Shown here one piece after another: positions 39,617 to 52,659 of a stretch of 64,000 bases of DNA (its first letter is position 1; every line of letters begins with the position of its first letter). Source of the stretch: Callipepla californica brunnescens (taxonomy: Eukaryota; Chordata; Aves; Galliformes; Odontophoridae). The stretch spans positions 12,031,773 to 12,095,772 of the forward strand of contig JALIRH010000007.1 in assembly GCA_023055505.1 (NCBI GenBank). The letters are read 5' to 3'. The position numbers and the translations under genes were made by a program. The notes under the pieces are model-generated. The model had not been told where the DNA came from. It was given only the letters and a program-made list of their open reading frames with translations, and ran no database searches.

Positions 39617-40378
39617 TCATTGAAAGTTGCTCATTTTTGACAAGGCTGAATGGTTCGATAGTTCTGTCAAGCTAAAGCCACCTCTGGACCTGGTAGCTAG
39701 GTGTCTTTTCCTAGCCTTCCTCTGGGGCTCAGTCTGGTTGAGCTTCTTAATCTTCAGCTGAAATTCATCAATGTATTTATATCCATAAACTGAAATCCAC
39801 ATTTTAGTTACTGCCACAAGAATCTCATGGCTATAGATTCTTGTGCTTTCCTTTGTGTGCACATTTTTTTCTGACAGTATTAGTCTTTACATTTGCCATT
39901 TAAAGTCCACAGCTTTAGTGTGCAAAGCAGAGATTCTCTCTCAGCAATCTGAGATTTTTATGGGTTTGGCCCTTTCTCAGAAGGTTCAGATTTGGGTATT
40001 GAAGTTTTCCACATTTTAAGAGTGCTCACAGCTTTATGAAATGGTGGATCTCTCTCTGAAAATAAATCACGAGTCTCACACTTAATTTGAAAGAAACAGT
40101 CAACTGTACTAAATGGAGAGTGAATCCTGGGAAGAAAGGTACATTTTCTGCTTGAAATCTGAAGGGATAAGACAAATTGTAGTTCTTAAATTTTGGCTTT
40201 CTGAATCTTGCTTTGAGGTACTTGATTTTTTCTTATACACTGCCTAGGAGCCAAGGCTTTCAAGCATTGGGCTGCCATTTGTCAGCTGAGCACTCTTGAG
40301 ATCCTTCTTTGAACTGGTCGTGGTCTGGGTCTTATATTCATGAAACCTGAATTCAGTGACTGATACAACAATCTCCAT
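39617..40378 (-). pseudogene. Possible decayed retrocopy or pseudogene of unknown parent
   Basis: Two protein-like minus-strand segments lie in the same frame. The first runs from an ATG at 40378 to a stop at 40109-40111, with one internal TAG at 40244-40246, and is rich in K, S, T, Q and E. The second is an 82-codon frame at 39617-39862 with a basic stretch (QRKARKRH). About 245 bases of stop-rich sequence separate them. The frame also stays mostly open below 39617. No family is recognised, no poly(A) tail is evident at the left edge, and no introns can be defined. It could be an old processed pseudogene, eroded exon sequence, or coincidence. Confidence 0.18.
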
Positions 40379-43300
40379 TTAATTGTTCACACTAAGGTAT
40401 TTTGGGTCATTAATCTGTAAAGAGGAAAAAAACTGTTACTGTCATGGAGTTATATGAGTAATAACTGTTGAGAGATACTGACTTTAATAGCAATGATAGG
40501 TTAGGTTATAAATTAAAGATATGTGGTGAGCAAGGAACTCAGCCCCTGACACAGGTTAGGAAGGGGTCTGTGCTAAGTCACAATCTGCCCTAAAATAGGG
40601 CACTTCAAAAATCACTTGCACAGCCTGATTAGACAGAGTGTCAGCAGGGGCTTCATGAAAATCTGGCTCTCGTGGTCGTGCCCAAAAACAATTGTATCTT
40701 ATTGTCCACAGACTTAAATGAGTACACCATGAGAACACGTGTATTTATATCTTGTACACAATGCAGCATGGACAGATTTCTTTACTTCTAAGTCCTTTGC
40801 TATTTGGAGATAGAACTTGTTCTCAGTATCAACATAAAAATCTCATACTGCATATTTATAAGAAAATAAATATGTTTTAATAAATAGCAAATTATATGTA
40901 AATAGTAAATAAATAGTGTTTATCAAAGCCAAAGAGAAGGCTGGAGAGTCCTTACTCTGGATGATCAAATGCTATAAAATAGTAAAACCTGAAAGGAAAA
41001 CTTCTAAATTAGTTTCAGAAATTTTGGAGCTCTGAAATGGCAGTATTGATACATAATGTTACCATTGGAAAAATACTCAGGATGTGTATACAAACTGTTT
41101 AAAAATTATTATTTTATTTGTACATGTAATAAATACAGCTTGAACTGCATGTATAATTTCATGTAAGAAAGACATGCAATCATCTACCAAGAGCTGGTTT
41201 ACCTCCTTCACCATAGAATGAAGCTTTTATCTGTTGCCTTCATGCAAACGGCTAGTGATAATTTACCACATTCACTTCCTGTTGTACAGTCCTGAAGGTT
41301 GACAAGTTTTCCCTTGTAACTCAGGAACAGACTCTTCTCAAATGTATTTTTCCCTAGTACAGTTTCAATCTGAGAAAAGCTATTGCAATTATTCAGTATC
41401 TTCTGCAATGGGTTTGTTTGCATGTTACCTGGTTCATCAGGATGTCAGGATCTGCTATCATGAGAGAGAACAGAGAATTGATTTTGGGAGCATAGTTTTT
41501 GACATGGTGGGCATGGCATCAGCCCACTGCTGTTGCTCAGTTTCTGTAAATCATTCTTCTGTAAAAGCCAGGCTCCCAGATCAGCAGCAGCTGTGAGAGA
41601 CCCTTATCCTGGGGGACAGGCCCCAGAGCAGGGTCGCCTGCCCCAGTTTGCTCAGGCAACAGCAATCCCACAGCCTCCATCTGTCATAGTAATGGCATTT
41701 TGCCTTGCTATCTATGAGGGTCTCCTCAAAAGTCTTAAAGTACAGGGCTGGGAGGCACCTAGCCCCACTTCTTTTTGCACTTACAGCTACACATACTCTT
41801 GCTCAAGCTGACTGCAGCCACCTCAGAGAGAGCAGGTAGTGAAGTGCAACAGCTCAGTCTTACCTATCACAGGAATTTGCAGCTATCCAAGAGTTAATAG
41901 GGCCTTGCACCAACTACAGACATCAGAGCTTTTTTGAGGGGGCATATATTCTTCCTTCCTCAGTTGCTCTGAGCTCTTCAGTAGCCTGCTTCTTTCTGAG
42001 ACTGGCATCATACCATGCTATTCTGCTGCACTGCAGGTATGTGTATTGAGCCTGGTTTTCTGCTGCTCTACATATTATGTGCTTGTCTATACTAGGTAGG
42101 ATGGATGAGGAACATTCCACTTCTGTTTCAGTAGTGTTAAAAATTCTGCAGTAATATAAAAGAGCTCACAAGCGTGTGGGGAATGGCAAATCCAGCTTGT
42201 ATTCTTTTACTCTTTCAACAAACGCCTGGTATGTTCACAGAGATTAGTTTGACTGGATATTAATAAATTTTCTTTCCTTTTCTTTTTTTTAAGCCTTTTC
42301 ATTAACAGTAAAATATCATAAGCAATTCCTTGAGGAATTCAGGGTTTACCAAAGCTCCTTTGAAAAATGGCAAAGTAGTTTTGAATTTTAGAGCTGCAAT
42401 TAGCTTCACAGATCAGTCATAAAGCTGATTTACACAAGCACAGAGAACAGATAGCTCTCATCAAGTATAATTGGAGCCATGGGTTCTTAGCCTGGAAAGT
42501 CAGTCCCACAACTTCTATATTTTGAATATCTAAAAGGTAAAGATCCAAATTAGAGTATTAACATAATATTTAGGAGAACATATTAATCAAGCAACGGGGA
42601 GAAGCAAAAATATTTCCTCACACAAGGCAAAATGTTAGAAGTAGGTTTTACATTCCTTATGAAGATGTAAGAGTCATTTCTCCATGCACCCCATTTTCTC
42701 CCCTCAAAACTATTTCAAATTAAACTCAAAATAGAACTGAAAGGAAATAAAATCAAAAGGCAACCAAAAGGTTCAAGTCCCCCAGTTCACTCAGTTATTG
42801 CCTTCATAAATCAAAACTAGACAGGAGATGAATTGGCTTTACTTACTTTGTTGTTTATTTGCCATGCAGTTATGGGGCCATGGCAAAGCAAAACAAGATG
42901 ATCATTGTTTCAACCAGACCTAGAGCCATTAAGCTTATCCTCCACTGCCTATTCTAGTTTTCTGGCCAGAATAGAAAAAGCAAGAAGCAACATGTTATTT
43001 GTCTGTTGCCTTATTTACCCTCACTTTTAAACCTCTGATTGACTCAACTGTGATGTAAAGGGATTCAGTTTTGTCGTGGCAGTTTTTGGAGAAAGTCACA
43101 TAGCAATGGCAGCCTTGCTGGAAAAGATAACACAGAAATCACAGTTATTTTAAGAGCCAGAACTCTGATATTTTAGAAGCATAAATAATTTTTAGATGTT
43201 TTCGCTGCAAATAATAAAGGTGGAACTAGCTGTAGGTACTGCTGTGCTTTCTTGGACCTTTTTACAACTGCTACATAATGGTTGCTTGACACTTAGAACT

Positions 43301-43400
43301 GAAATGAAAGATGGCATGGGCAAGTTAAACATACAGACAAATAAGATGAATTGCCCTGTCAGAGCATTCCTCTTCATCATCTCCAAACAACTCTGCAATT

Positions 43401-43455
43401 AAAAAAAAAAAAAAAAAGCCATTGTTTACTTATGTGAATTAAAAAAAAAAAAAAA
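43401..43455. repeat. Paired poly-A runs (A17 and A15)
   Basis: Two A-runs, each preceded by AATT, are separated by 23 bases. They may be a local duplication. No retrocopy with a polyadenylation signal is recognisable to the left. Confidence 0.8.
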
Positions 43456-44859
43456 GAGAGACCTTCTGATGACACCATGGAAAACTCTAGTTTTTGTTAT
43501 GGCTCCAGCCTTCTCCCTAGCCACTCTCATGGGCCCTCAGAGTTTACTGAGCTCTCACTGAAAGATTAGGACCTCTGAGGAGTTGTCCTTCTCAATTGCT
43601 AACACCAGCACTTCTTTCCTTTTCTGTATTTGGGTTTCAGAAACATATGGATGGTTTTACTTTGCTAGTCAGTAGGACCCTCATGAATAATGGTCCATTA
43701 TTGTCATAGCCGCCAACTTGCACAGAAAAATTCCTGAGTGTCAAATTGTGGCTACTAATATAAACAAACAAATTGAAGAATACAGACTCCTCCCCGTGCA
43801 TTGGCAACCCTCCCAAAAAACCAACTTTATTTATAATCTCCTCTGCCTCAGTTGCTCTCCTTTCATGATGACTTCATTTGTTGAGATTGTGTATCAAAGA
43901 AAACAAAACAAAATGGACAACCACCCAAAATTGGTTTCCACGTGTCTATACCATGCATTGTGTGACTTCAGTGTAAAGAGAAGGTGTAATTTTCATAGCT
44001 GGGCATCCTCAAGCAGTAAAAGATGTATTGAAGAACGGTGAGAGGCGCAGGACAGTGTTGTTATGTAGTTATTTTTAAAGCACAAAGTCAGAACGACATT
44101 TCAGAAGTAGGTTCTCCACCAGTAATATATGGCAAATAATGCTACTGTCTTGAATGGATTCTTTGTGGATTTGCAGGTAGTTTAAGTGAAAACACATTTT
44201 TACTTAAATATTAAAACATGCTCGTTAAACTTGCTTTTGACTGTGTTTATACCTCTCCCTGCTGCAGTGCCGCACTGTCTGGTGTGTCTTTTTTCTCTCA
44301 AATAGCCAAACAGCTGTGAACAAGCACAAAGCAATTTTACTGTTCAAAACTCCATTATGCCAGGAAAAGAAAAATAAACAACAGTAAAGACAAGACCATT
44401 CCCTCTGCATTTAATCACCATGATGAGAGAAAATGCACATTTTTTTGTAATCAGAGCTGTGCAAAGCCTTCAAGTTCTGTGACACATGGATGGCAGCAGA
44501 TTACTGGGTCAGTTCACATGATCTGTGCTGATAATAACTCAGCATGATATCATGCAAACATTTTCCTAAACATTTGCGCTGCTTGGCAGTGTTCACCAGG
44601 GTACCTGCCTACTTTCACCTGGTTGGAGTTACCGTAGCGAGCAGTAAAACTTGCATCATCTGGAGCTGGTGGTCAGGCACATGCAACCCCTCCTGGATCC
44701 AGCCACACAAGTGGAAGGCATTACTCTTTGTGTGAGGTACGGTCAGCTGGGCTCACTCACATCACCAGAGGAAACCATGGGAGCTGAACCCATTGATTTG
44801 GTCTGAAACAGATCAAGGGATATTAATACTAATTCCTCTGCCAGCAAAACTGCAGAGCG

Positions 44860-45085
44860 AGAACTCCGGCATGCAGAAAGTGAAGAGCAACGGGGATGTA
44901 CAGGGGAGAGGAAATCTCTTCCCTCTCAGGGCTGGCCTTGGGGGGAGGATGTCTGCCAAAAAAGGAATGGCTCCAGAGAAGCGGGGCGGCTCAGCGGTAT
45001 CGGCTGTGGGGGCTGCCTCACGCTCCTCGTACAGACAGATTTGGAGCAGAACGGTCTTGTTCATTCCCGGTCTGAGACAATACCC
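44860..45085. other. Small CpG-richer patch with a GC box
   Basis: This stretch of about 225 bases has clearly more G+C and roughly a dozen CpG dinucleotides, against near absence in the flanks. It contains GGGGCGG at 44983-44989, a match to the Sp1 GC-box core. Open frames of 100 codons (plus) and 116 codons (minus) cross it without recognisable similarity. It could be a small CpG island, an exon, or an eroded G+C-rich insert. It is far shorter than a typical promoter CpG island. Confidence 0.3.
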
Positions 45086-46849
45086 ATTCAAATAGATGGA
45101 ACTAATCCCGCTAACAAGGGCTTGCTGAACAGCCTTTGGCTGCTCCTCTAAGACTGCTGACAAGGGCCAGTAGTGACTGTGGGATCTGCGGTTAAAGCTG
45201 AAATCGTTTCCCTGATTTCATTGGGGAGAGAGACAGCAAACCAGGTCCAGCTGGTGGTGGAAGCAGCTCTGGGCCCTGAAGATTTGGTTAGGAGTTTCCC
45301 TCTGCTCCTCAGGGAAGCCGTTGTGCCCTGATCCCTTCCAGGCTGGGGAGCCAGCCCTTAATCGCCAGCACCTGATGTACACAAGGCTTCATTTCTGACT
45401 TGGAGATGAAATGCAATGCAATTACCCAAATCTGGTTTGAATTACAACCCAGTTTGGGCACAGTCTACAAACTACAGTCCTCTTTGGGAAGGTATTTGTT
45501 TGTGACAGCTAGAAAGGCTTAAATAAAGTCCCTGCATTCAAGCAAGCCCAGAAAGTTCCTGGGCAAAAGCTGGAGTGAGGATAGCATAGAGTGTGACTGT
45601 ACCTCTTCCCAAAACCATGCAGAGAAGCAGCAGCCAGATGGAGGTTCTCTGAGAGAAGCATTCTTCCCACCCATCCTCTCTCACTCAAAGTCCTCTCCCA
45701 TGTGAAGAAGTCACATGTGGACATGAAACCCAACTGTGAGAGGGGATTTCAGGTTAGTTCCTCTGGGCACAGGAGCAAGGAGTGCAGCCTTCCTTCCTCT
45801 TCCTCATTGCCATGCCCCTGTGCTTTTTTTCTCTTGGTCATGGCCTCAACCTGCAGGGCGAGCATCCCCGGGGCCACTGTAATACCACACCAGACCTGAT
45901 GTTGAGGGGAGTGAGATGAGAAAACAGCAATGCACTGGCTGCTTCCCCTAAGCAAAATCCCCAAATCCCAAATGGCATTTGCAAATCCAGCAGAAGCACT
46001 GTCTCCTGCTGGCTGCTGCTGGGGGGTACTGTTTTGGGGAGGTACCTGGCATCTGCTGCTCCTTGATGGAAAGGCACAGAGGCACAGCAGCACTGGAGCA
46101 GCAGCAGCAGCTCTTTCTACATCAGAGGCCCCTCTGCTATTGATTTCTACCCATTCAGCCCTGCCGTGGTATATTAAAGCAGGCTTAGCTTGAGCAGTTT
46201 GCACCAGGGCTAGATTTATTCTTGGTGAGCACAGTTGTGCCTGACGTTAGAAACACATCTCGTGTAGAATCTCATTTTTAACATCCGCTATAATGTGCTT
46301 TATTTCAGCACTTTTAACAAAGGAAAGGAGGATTTGGGAAGCAAACAAAAAATTAACCCAACATGTTACAGCAGCTTCTAATGTAGGATAACCTGCAAAA
46401 GCAGAGCTTGCCATATGCTAGGAGTATCCTGTATTTCTTATACCTGTGGGAAAGATTTCTCTCTGCTACATGAAATGGACTGTATTACAAACAGCTTGTT
46501 AAATGTGTGACAGATCAGCTTGAAACGATGGTTCTTGTACTCTGCAGGCCTGCACATTTGCTAATAAACTGACTACATATACAAACAGTCTGTTCCAGGG
46601 TTTAAGCTCCTATTACACTGGTTCATGTTTCAACATGCAGCCACTCTGTAGTTTGTGTTTTCAGCAGAAGGAGTAAGTGGATGCATATGCATTACAATTC
46701 CAGACATCATTTCGTACCAGATGTGGTGCCTTTATTTTTAGTACTGCAGGAGTGTCTGCTGACCCTTTCTCACCCCACGTCTAATGAAAGATTGACTGCT
46801 CTGGGTTTTCTTATGGTGAATTATATATTAGAGGACAGTGGATTTAAAA

Positions 46850-46867
46850 ATTAATTCAAGATTAATT
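46850..46867. promoter_or_regulatory. Two ATTAATT motifs one helical turn apart
   Basis: ATTAATT occurs at 46850-46856 and 46861-46867, a spacing of 11 bases. The ATTA core is the standard homeodomain recognition sequence. The surrounding repeat-free AT-rich sequence could be an enhancer, but such motifs are also common by chance. No conservation data are available here. Confidence 0.12.
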
Positions 46868-49800
46868 TAGGGCTGACTGCACATGGAATTATTTGGCCAA
46901 CAGATGAAAAATGAAAATTTCACTACAAAGAAAAAAAATTGTAGAAGTGTCAAATTTTAATCCAATTTTCTATAAAGAATGATCATGTTCTGAGACCCTT
47001 CTGAGGACGACAATTAATCATTCAGAGTGATACCCCTTTTCCACTTGCTATGCAAGCTTTCCTCTGAGCCAAAGCACCATCCGTGCTCCTCTGAAGCTGG
47101 GATTCATGTGCTCAGTCAGTAAAATAAATTAAAACTGTACCAAATGGCTCCAGATTCAGGAAAGCACAATGGCTGAAGCACACACTTATGTGAAAGGAGG
47201 CACAGCTATTGCATGGACTGAAGGAGAAAAAAATGTAGTACCACTGCTAGCCAGATTTACAGCTTCTATGAGGGCTTGTAACTTTTTAGGCAAATGAGAA
47301 ATGAATCAAAAGGCAGAAAATTGATCTCTTTCATTTAAAGATCTATTAAAATTTAATGGCAGTATTAGATATAATGCAGATACCTCTGCTTCACTAAATC
47401 AAAAGGCAAACACAAAATCAACTAAATTTTATCTTTTTTACTTAACCGCTGTGGGGTTTTTATATTAAATAAAATAAAAAGAGAAAACTAATGAAAAGCA
47501 GGCTAAGGAGATGAATGCTTTCAGCTCATCTTATTGAGTAAGGAAACAAATACTGCAAAAGAGAAACAAATCACAATCATAAATAAATAACCCCTTTTAA
47601 CGAGTCAAAAGGAATTGTTGCTGTAAACAAGGCTGCAGTAAATTAAACTCTCCTGTTGTTGTGATTTCAATGACATAGTTCCACGCTTATTCTGTTTACA
47701 CCTAAGTATTTTAATATTACAGGTATTTTATTGCTCGTAGTTAAGTCTCCTTTCCTGGACAGAGCATGTATGGAGAATGAAAAGATGAAAACAGAGAAAA
47801 TGCACCGTGTTCTTTAATTGCCACAGTCATCTCCAGAAATAATTTTTCTGTATTCTCACATCCACTGACTTTGCTGTTAGTGTTGTCTTTTTGTTTGTTT
47901 CCCCACCAGTTCTTAAAAATTAGTAGTGCTTTTTTTTCCAGAGTAGTGAATGTACAGTGGAGGATGAAGCCTCATGTAAATGCAACTTTAAGCTGAAAGA
48001 ACTGAGTGAGATAGAGTGTATTTCCCCCTTATGGAACAGAGAACATTTAAAGGCCTTGCTGCAACATATGAACCAAACACACAGAATACATTAAGGACAA
48101 ATTAGCAGGGCAGCCATGGATGCAGCATAAAAATTGCATCAAATTGAGGGCTGCAGCCTTTGGGAGCAGAGCAGCTGATCTACATAAGCTCCCCCTACCT
48201 CCATTCTCATTGTGAGCCTCTCTCTGCCTTGTTACCTTATGAGAGAGGAAAACATTTAAAAAGGGATTCCTGCAGGCTGCCTGATTTCTTGCTGAATCAG
48301 CCCGCTTGTCACTGGATTGATTTCTGCACCTTCCGCCTCGTGAAAGCTAGAAAATGTTTTTAATTGAACTTGTCTTTCATTTACACGACATGCTAGGGCA
48401 GAAGAGAAAAGGTTGAGAAGGGCAACAAATGCATCCTGTATTCATATAATGTAACGGTGATGAGGTCTTTTATGTGTTGGAAAGAGATGGCTATTTAATA
48501 TGTGTTATTTACCAGAAGATGACGTATATGCCATTAAATGTATGTAACAGAAACATAAATGTGGTAGCATTTCATTCTGAAAAATAAATGGAATCCAATA
48601 CAGGGGGAGGTATTGAATAGGAACATGCTGCAAGAAAAGTTGAATAAGAATAAGACCCTGCTGTTCCCGTGTGCAGACACCGATGACATTGGAAATTGTT
48701 TTGACAATAAGATCACTAGGTTTCACATTGATCTGCTGAGGTTCAAGTACATGTATTTTCATTGTACTAGCAGGAGAAAGGTAATTTTGCTAACTCAGTT
48801 TTAATGGATTTTTTTACTCCTCACTGTAGCCAATATATTTACAGCCAAAAAAAAAAAAAAAAAGAATCTTTTCTGAGCTTTTAAGTTAAAAAATATAACA
48901 GAAATATTTTCTTAGTTGCAGAAAATGTATAGGAGTTCTGCTATTGACAGATTTATGATAGCTGTGTGGAAATAAAGAGATTCCCTATACATCTGAAATA
49001 ATTCCTACTGGGAAAGCTGATCTCTATTACCACTCTAGCCCAAATCAAGAGTTAAGTTTTAACTGGGAAGTCCTACAGCTTGGATTTATTACTATCAAAA
49101 TTAACACCTTTTATCATTTTTTGGAATTTTATGATTCTTCAATGAAAGCATAGGTACTAAATCAGGAATGCACTGACCTCTGCAAAGTACCTTGGAAGGA
49201 AAAAATGATTAGGTAAGTGGTCAGTTCTCAAAAATTAACAATTACCGTATCTTAAATGCTTTGAGGTGTAACATCATCTACTAAGACAAGCTCCAGGCAA
49301 GGAGCCAGCAGTTCCCAAGCTTTATTCCAGACCCTGCTACCAGCTTGCTGTTCAGCCTTGGGAAAGTTTGCAGCGTGGGGGATGATGATTACTGAGCTGC
49401 AGCTGCCTTGACCTAAATGAGTGTATTCCTTCCTTTCCTCTTCAGCTTTATTCCAACCTGTAAGTTTGTGAGGCAAGGACAGCACATGACTTCATAAGCA
49501 AGTATTCTTGGAGAGATGTGAAACTCCAGGCTGCAGGGCATAAGCCAGTCTGTAATTCTAAACAAGGGAAATTTAGCTTCCAAGCAGATTATCTGCAAAC
49601 TGCCAGCTGTAGTGTTTCTTTGTCTGAAGCAGCTGGTACTGACCACTCTTGTAGATAGGGTACTGGGAGAGATGGATCGCGGGTTTGATCCAGTATGGCA
49701 ATTCCCAGGCTTTTCTACAATGCCAATTATATTACTGGCAGCCAATAACAATAATAAGATTACCGAGAGGAATTTAACTAATGAGATCAAATAAAGAATC

Positions 49801-49870
49801 AAAATTTGGTGGGGAAGTGAAGGTCACCGTATTGCCAGATGTCTGAAATACATTAAATCAGAAGAAGAGT

Positions 49871-49960
49871 TTTGTTTGTTTGTTTGTTTGTTTGTTTGTT
49901 TTTCTTTTCCTTAACTTGTGTGTATGTGTGTGCTTTGTTTTGTTTTGTTTTGTTTTGTTT
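49871..49960. repeat. (TTTG)n followed by (TTTTG)n microsatellites
   Basis: About seven to eight TTTG units, a short spacer containing TGTGTATGTGTGTG, and then about five TTTTG units. The minus-strand 170-codon frame ends in this repeat and reads it as N-K-T-K and N-K-Q-T units, which shows that its C-terminus is an artefact. Confidence 0.9.
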
Positions 49961-51261
49961 CTACCTGGCAATTTTAACTGTAGATTTTCAAAGCTTCTGC
50001 TTTCAGAGCCATCTAACAATTTTAGCGAGATTGGTGGTTGAGAAAAGTAAAGCTTGAGAAGGAGTATGAAATAATTAATGGAAGTGAGGGAGAAGTGGGA
50101 GGGAGGAGTGGAAGGTTTGTGGAATTTTGCAGGGTGGAAGTGTGCAGACTGGGAAGTGATGGATGTCACTGAATTACATAAGATGCCACAACTGGGGAGG
50201 CAGGAGAAAGGAAGCTTTGCTGCACTGTCCTCAGAGTACATTATACAGTGTGTTTTCCAACAACAGAGTCTGGGAACTAAAATGATGCCAACATTTAGCA
50301 GCCAACTTCTGAGAGCTGTGAAGCACTGAATTCTTTCTGATGGGAATGGACATTTGGAGGTTGCGAGCACTTGAAAGATTTAAGCTTTGATCAAGGGCAG
50401 TGGCTTTTGCTTCACTTCACTTTCCTAATGAATTCTGTTGGTGGAAAGTATAAGGAGCCTTGACTCTGCTGGAGCTGCATTAGTCCATAGGTTAGAGTAC
50501 TGCGATCCCAGATGGCTGAAGCATCGCCAGCTGGTAGCACTTGGACAAAGAGTTCAGTCTGATGAACACACAGCCTGACAGCTGGTATCAGATGCTGGAG
50601 AACTGTGTTTCAGTGAACATGTTGCTATTGGAGTCATGACAGAAATTTCAAGACAGGAAAAAAAAAAAAAAGGAGGGAGATGAGTAGAGTGTATCATCTG
50701 CTCTGAAAGGAAAGCTCAGCCATGCTTTCCTGATGTTGCCAGCTGAGAAGATGGCATGAAGTTTCTAAGGGCCTGTTTACACTACCAAATAGTAGGAATT
50801 TGGTATGACTTCAGAGGAACCACTGACAGGTTCCATAAGCAAGCATAGACTTGAGGCCAGTAGTTTATTTTCTAAACACTGGATCCAATTGCATCATAGC
50901 TTTTTTTTCAGTGGTCCCCTGCTTGCTTTCTGTTGTAGTGCTGAAGAGACAAAAAATCAAGACTCAAACTTTATAAGGATTTATAAATTAAAAGCCAATG
51001 TTTTGGACTGCACCTAAAGATTGGTGAGGATAGCAGGCAGACATATCTTAAATGGACTCCCCTGCATGGAGGTGCTGCTGCATTTTACAGCAGCTGAAGT
51101 TTGAATATGCATTAGAAGTAGCCTTGAGTAAACTGCACTGAGGGCAATGAAACTTAGATATATGCATGGCATATGGACTCTGAATGAAAAATCTCATGGC
51201 TAGGAATAGACAGAAACATAAGCTCACATCTGACCATGCCCTGACCATTAGCATCCAGAGG

Positions 51262-51285
51262 GGAACCCAGAGTGGAACCCAGAGT
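51262..51285. repeat. 12-bp tandem duplication
   Basis: GGAACCCAGAGT occurs twice in tandem without mismatch: a small local duplication. Confidence 0.7.
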
Positions 51286-52616
51286 ACCCTTGGGTTATTT
51301 ACTTTTCCCACCTTTGTCAATAGTTTCTGGGTACCTCACACTTTGACACACACCAGTACCAACATTTCAGACTTCGAACATATCTTCAGAAACCCTGTCT
51401 TGCCTCATCAGACTATTGCATATTTAACGATTTTATATTGCATGTTCCCAGCTGTGGAGATGGGATATTTGTGACCTTATTTTTGCATTCTTAAAGCAGA
51501 AAGTATAAGCTTGCCATCTAAGCTTCTGAAGAGTGAAACATGTTTGGGATGTATGGTGTGAATTGTCAGTGGGAGATGCCAGTTGACCTCCTTTGGGTGT
51601 AGAAAGAGAGTATAAATGGCCATCTCAGTGCAGATGTTGCTATTGTTTTGTTTGTTAAAGTCTTGGCAGATCAAGCTCAGTTTGTGATTTAAAGACATAT
51701 ATCTCTTGGCACAATTTGTTATCTAGGCTAGGTGTGTCCCCACTCATCACATCATTATGGTAACTCCTGTTTGCTAATTCTTTTCTCACATTGTAGGAAA
51801 ACCAGTATCTTACAAAGGGGTGAGAATCTCGTGGTGATTCTGAGCACCGACAGATCTATGCAAGTTGGTGGATCACTTCTAAATACAAAGCAATTAGGTC
51901 CCAGGAAGTCTTAAACAGATGAAAAAAAAAAATAAAAAAAAAATGGGTGTGCGATTGTTAACCTTGGCCAAGGCCCAAATATCCACCCAGACATTCTCTC
52001 ACTCCCTCTCCACAAAAGGACAGAGGGTCTTTCTCATCTGAGGATGGGAAATCTTGTGGCTTGAGATACAGAGCAGTCACTTATGAATTAGCATCATGGG
52101 AAAAACAGGCTGAACCTGGTGAAAAACAATCCCGTAAGTTACCAATTAGATTCAAATAGTGAGAAACAAAGTCTACCATTAAACCAGCCTATCTTTTCCC
52201 CCTTTTCCCTGGTTCCACTTCACTCCTTCATACCAGACATCCCTGCTTGAGTGGCACAGGGGGATGGAGGAAGCTAAAGTCACTGTGCAGGAGTTCAATA
52301 TAGGGCAGCCTGGCCCCTCCTCACAGAGGAGTTCTACATGCCCTGTTGCCAGCACCTTGGCACCTACAGCCAGTACTGGGAACAGCAGAGGAAAGATCAT
52401 CCTTGTAGGAAATGTAAATACCTATTTAAAATCCGCCTTTCAAAATTTTCTAAAGGTTTTTCTAAATCATTCTTTTATTACTCTTTCATCTTTTCCATTT
52501 GGCCTCAAAAGTAAAGGGAAGAAGACAGATGGCAGGCCAAGGAAGGAAGGGGATACAGCAAACTTAGAAAATGACAGCCCTAAAACACAAAAGGATCTTG
52601 TTTTACACTTTTGTCT

Positions 52617-52659
52617 ATAAATAAATAAATAGGTAGATAAACAAACAAATAAATAAATT
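52617..52659. repeat. (ATAA)n / (ACAA)n microsatellite
   Basis: Imperfect AAAT, GATA and AAAC tetranucleotides: a degenerate simple repeat. Confidence 0.85.

Noticed and set aside
43196..43417. Retrocopy with poly(A) tail ending at 43417
   Set aside because: There is no polyadenylation signal at the expected distance, no recognisable parent and no target duplication. The second A-run 23 bases on suggests simple-repeat duplication.
45749..46204. 151-codon minus-strand ORF
   Set aside because: It lies in G+C-rich sequence with a GCA repeat that makes an alanine run. A plus-strand frame overlaps it, and no domain is visible.
49858..50370. 170-codon minus-strand ORF
   Set aside because: Its C-terminal third is the translation of TTTG, TTTTG and TG microsatellites, and the rest has no recognisable similarity.
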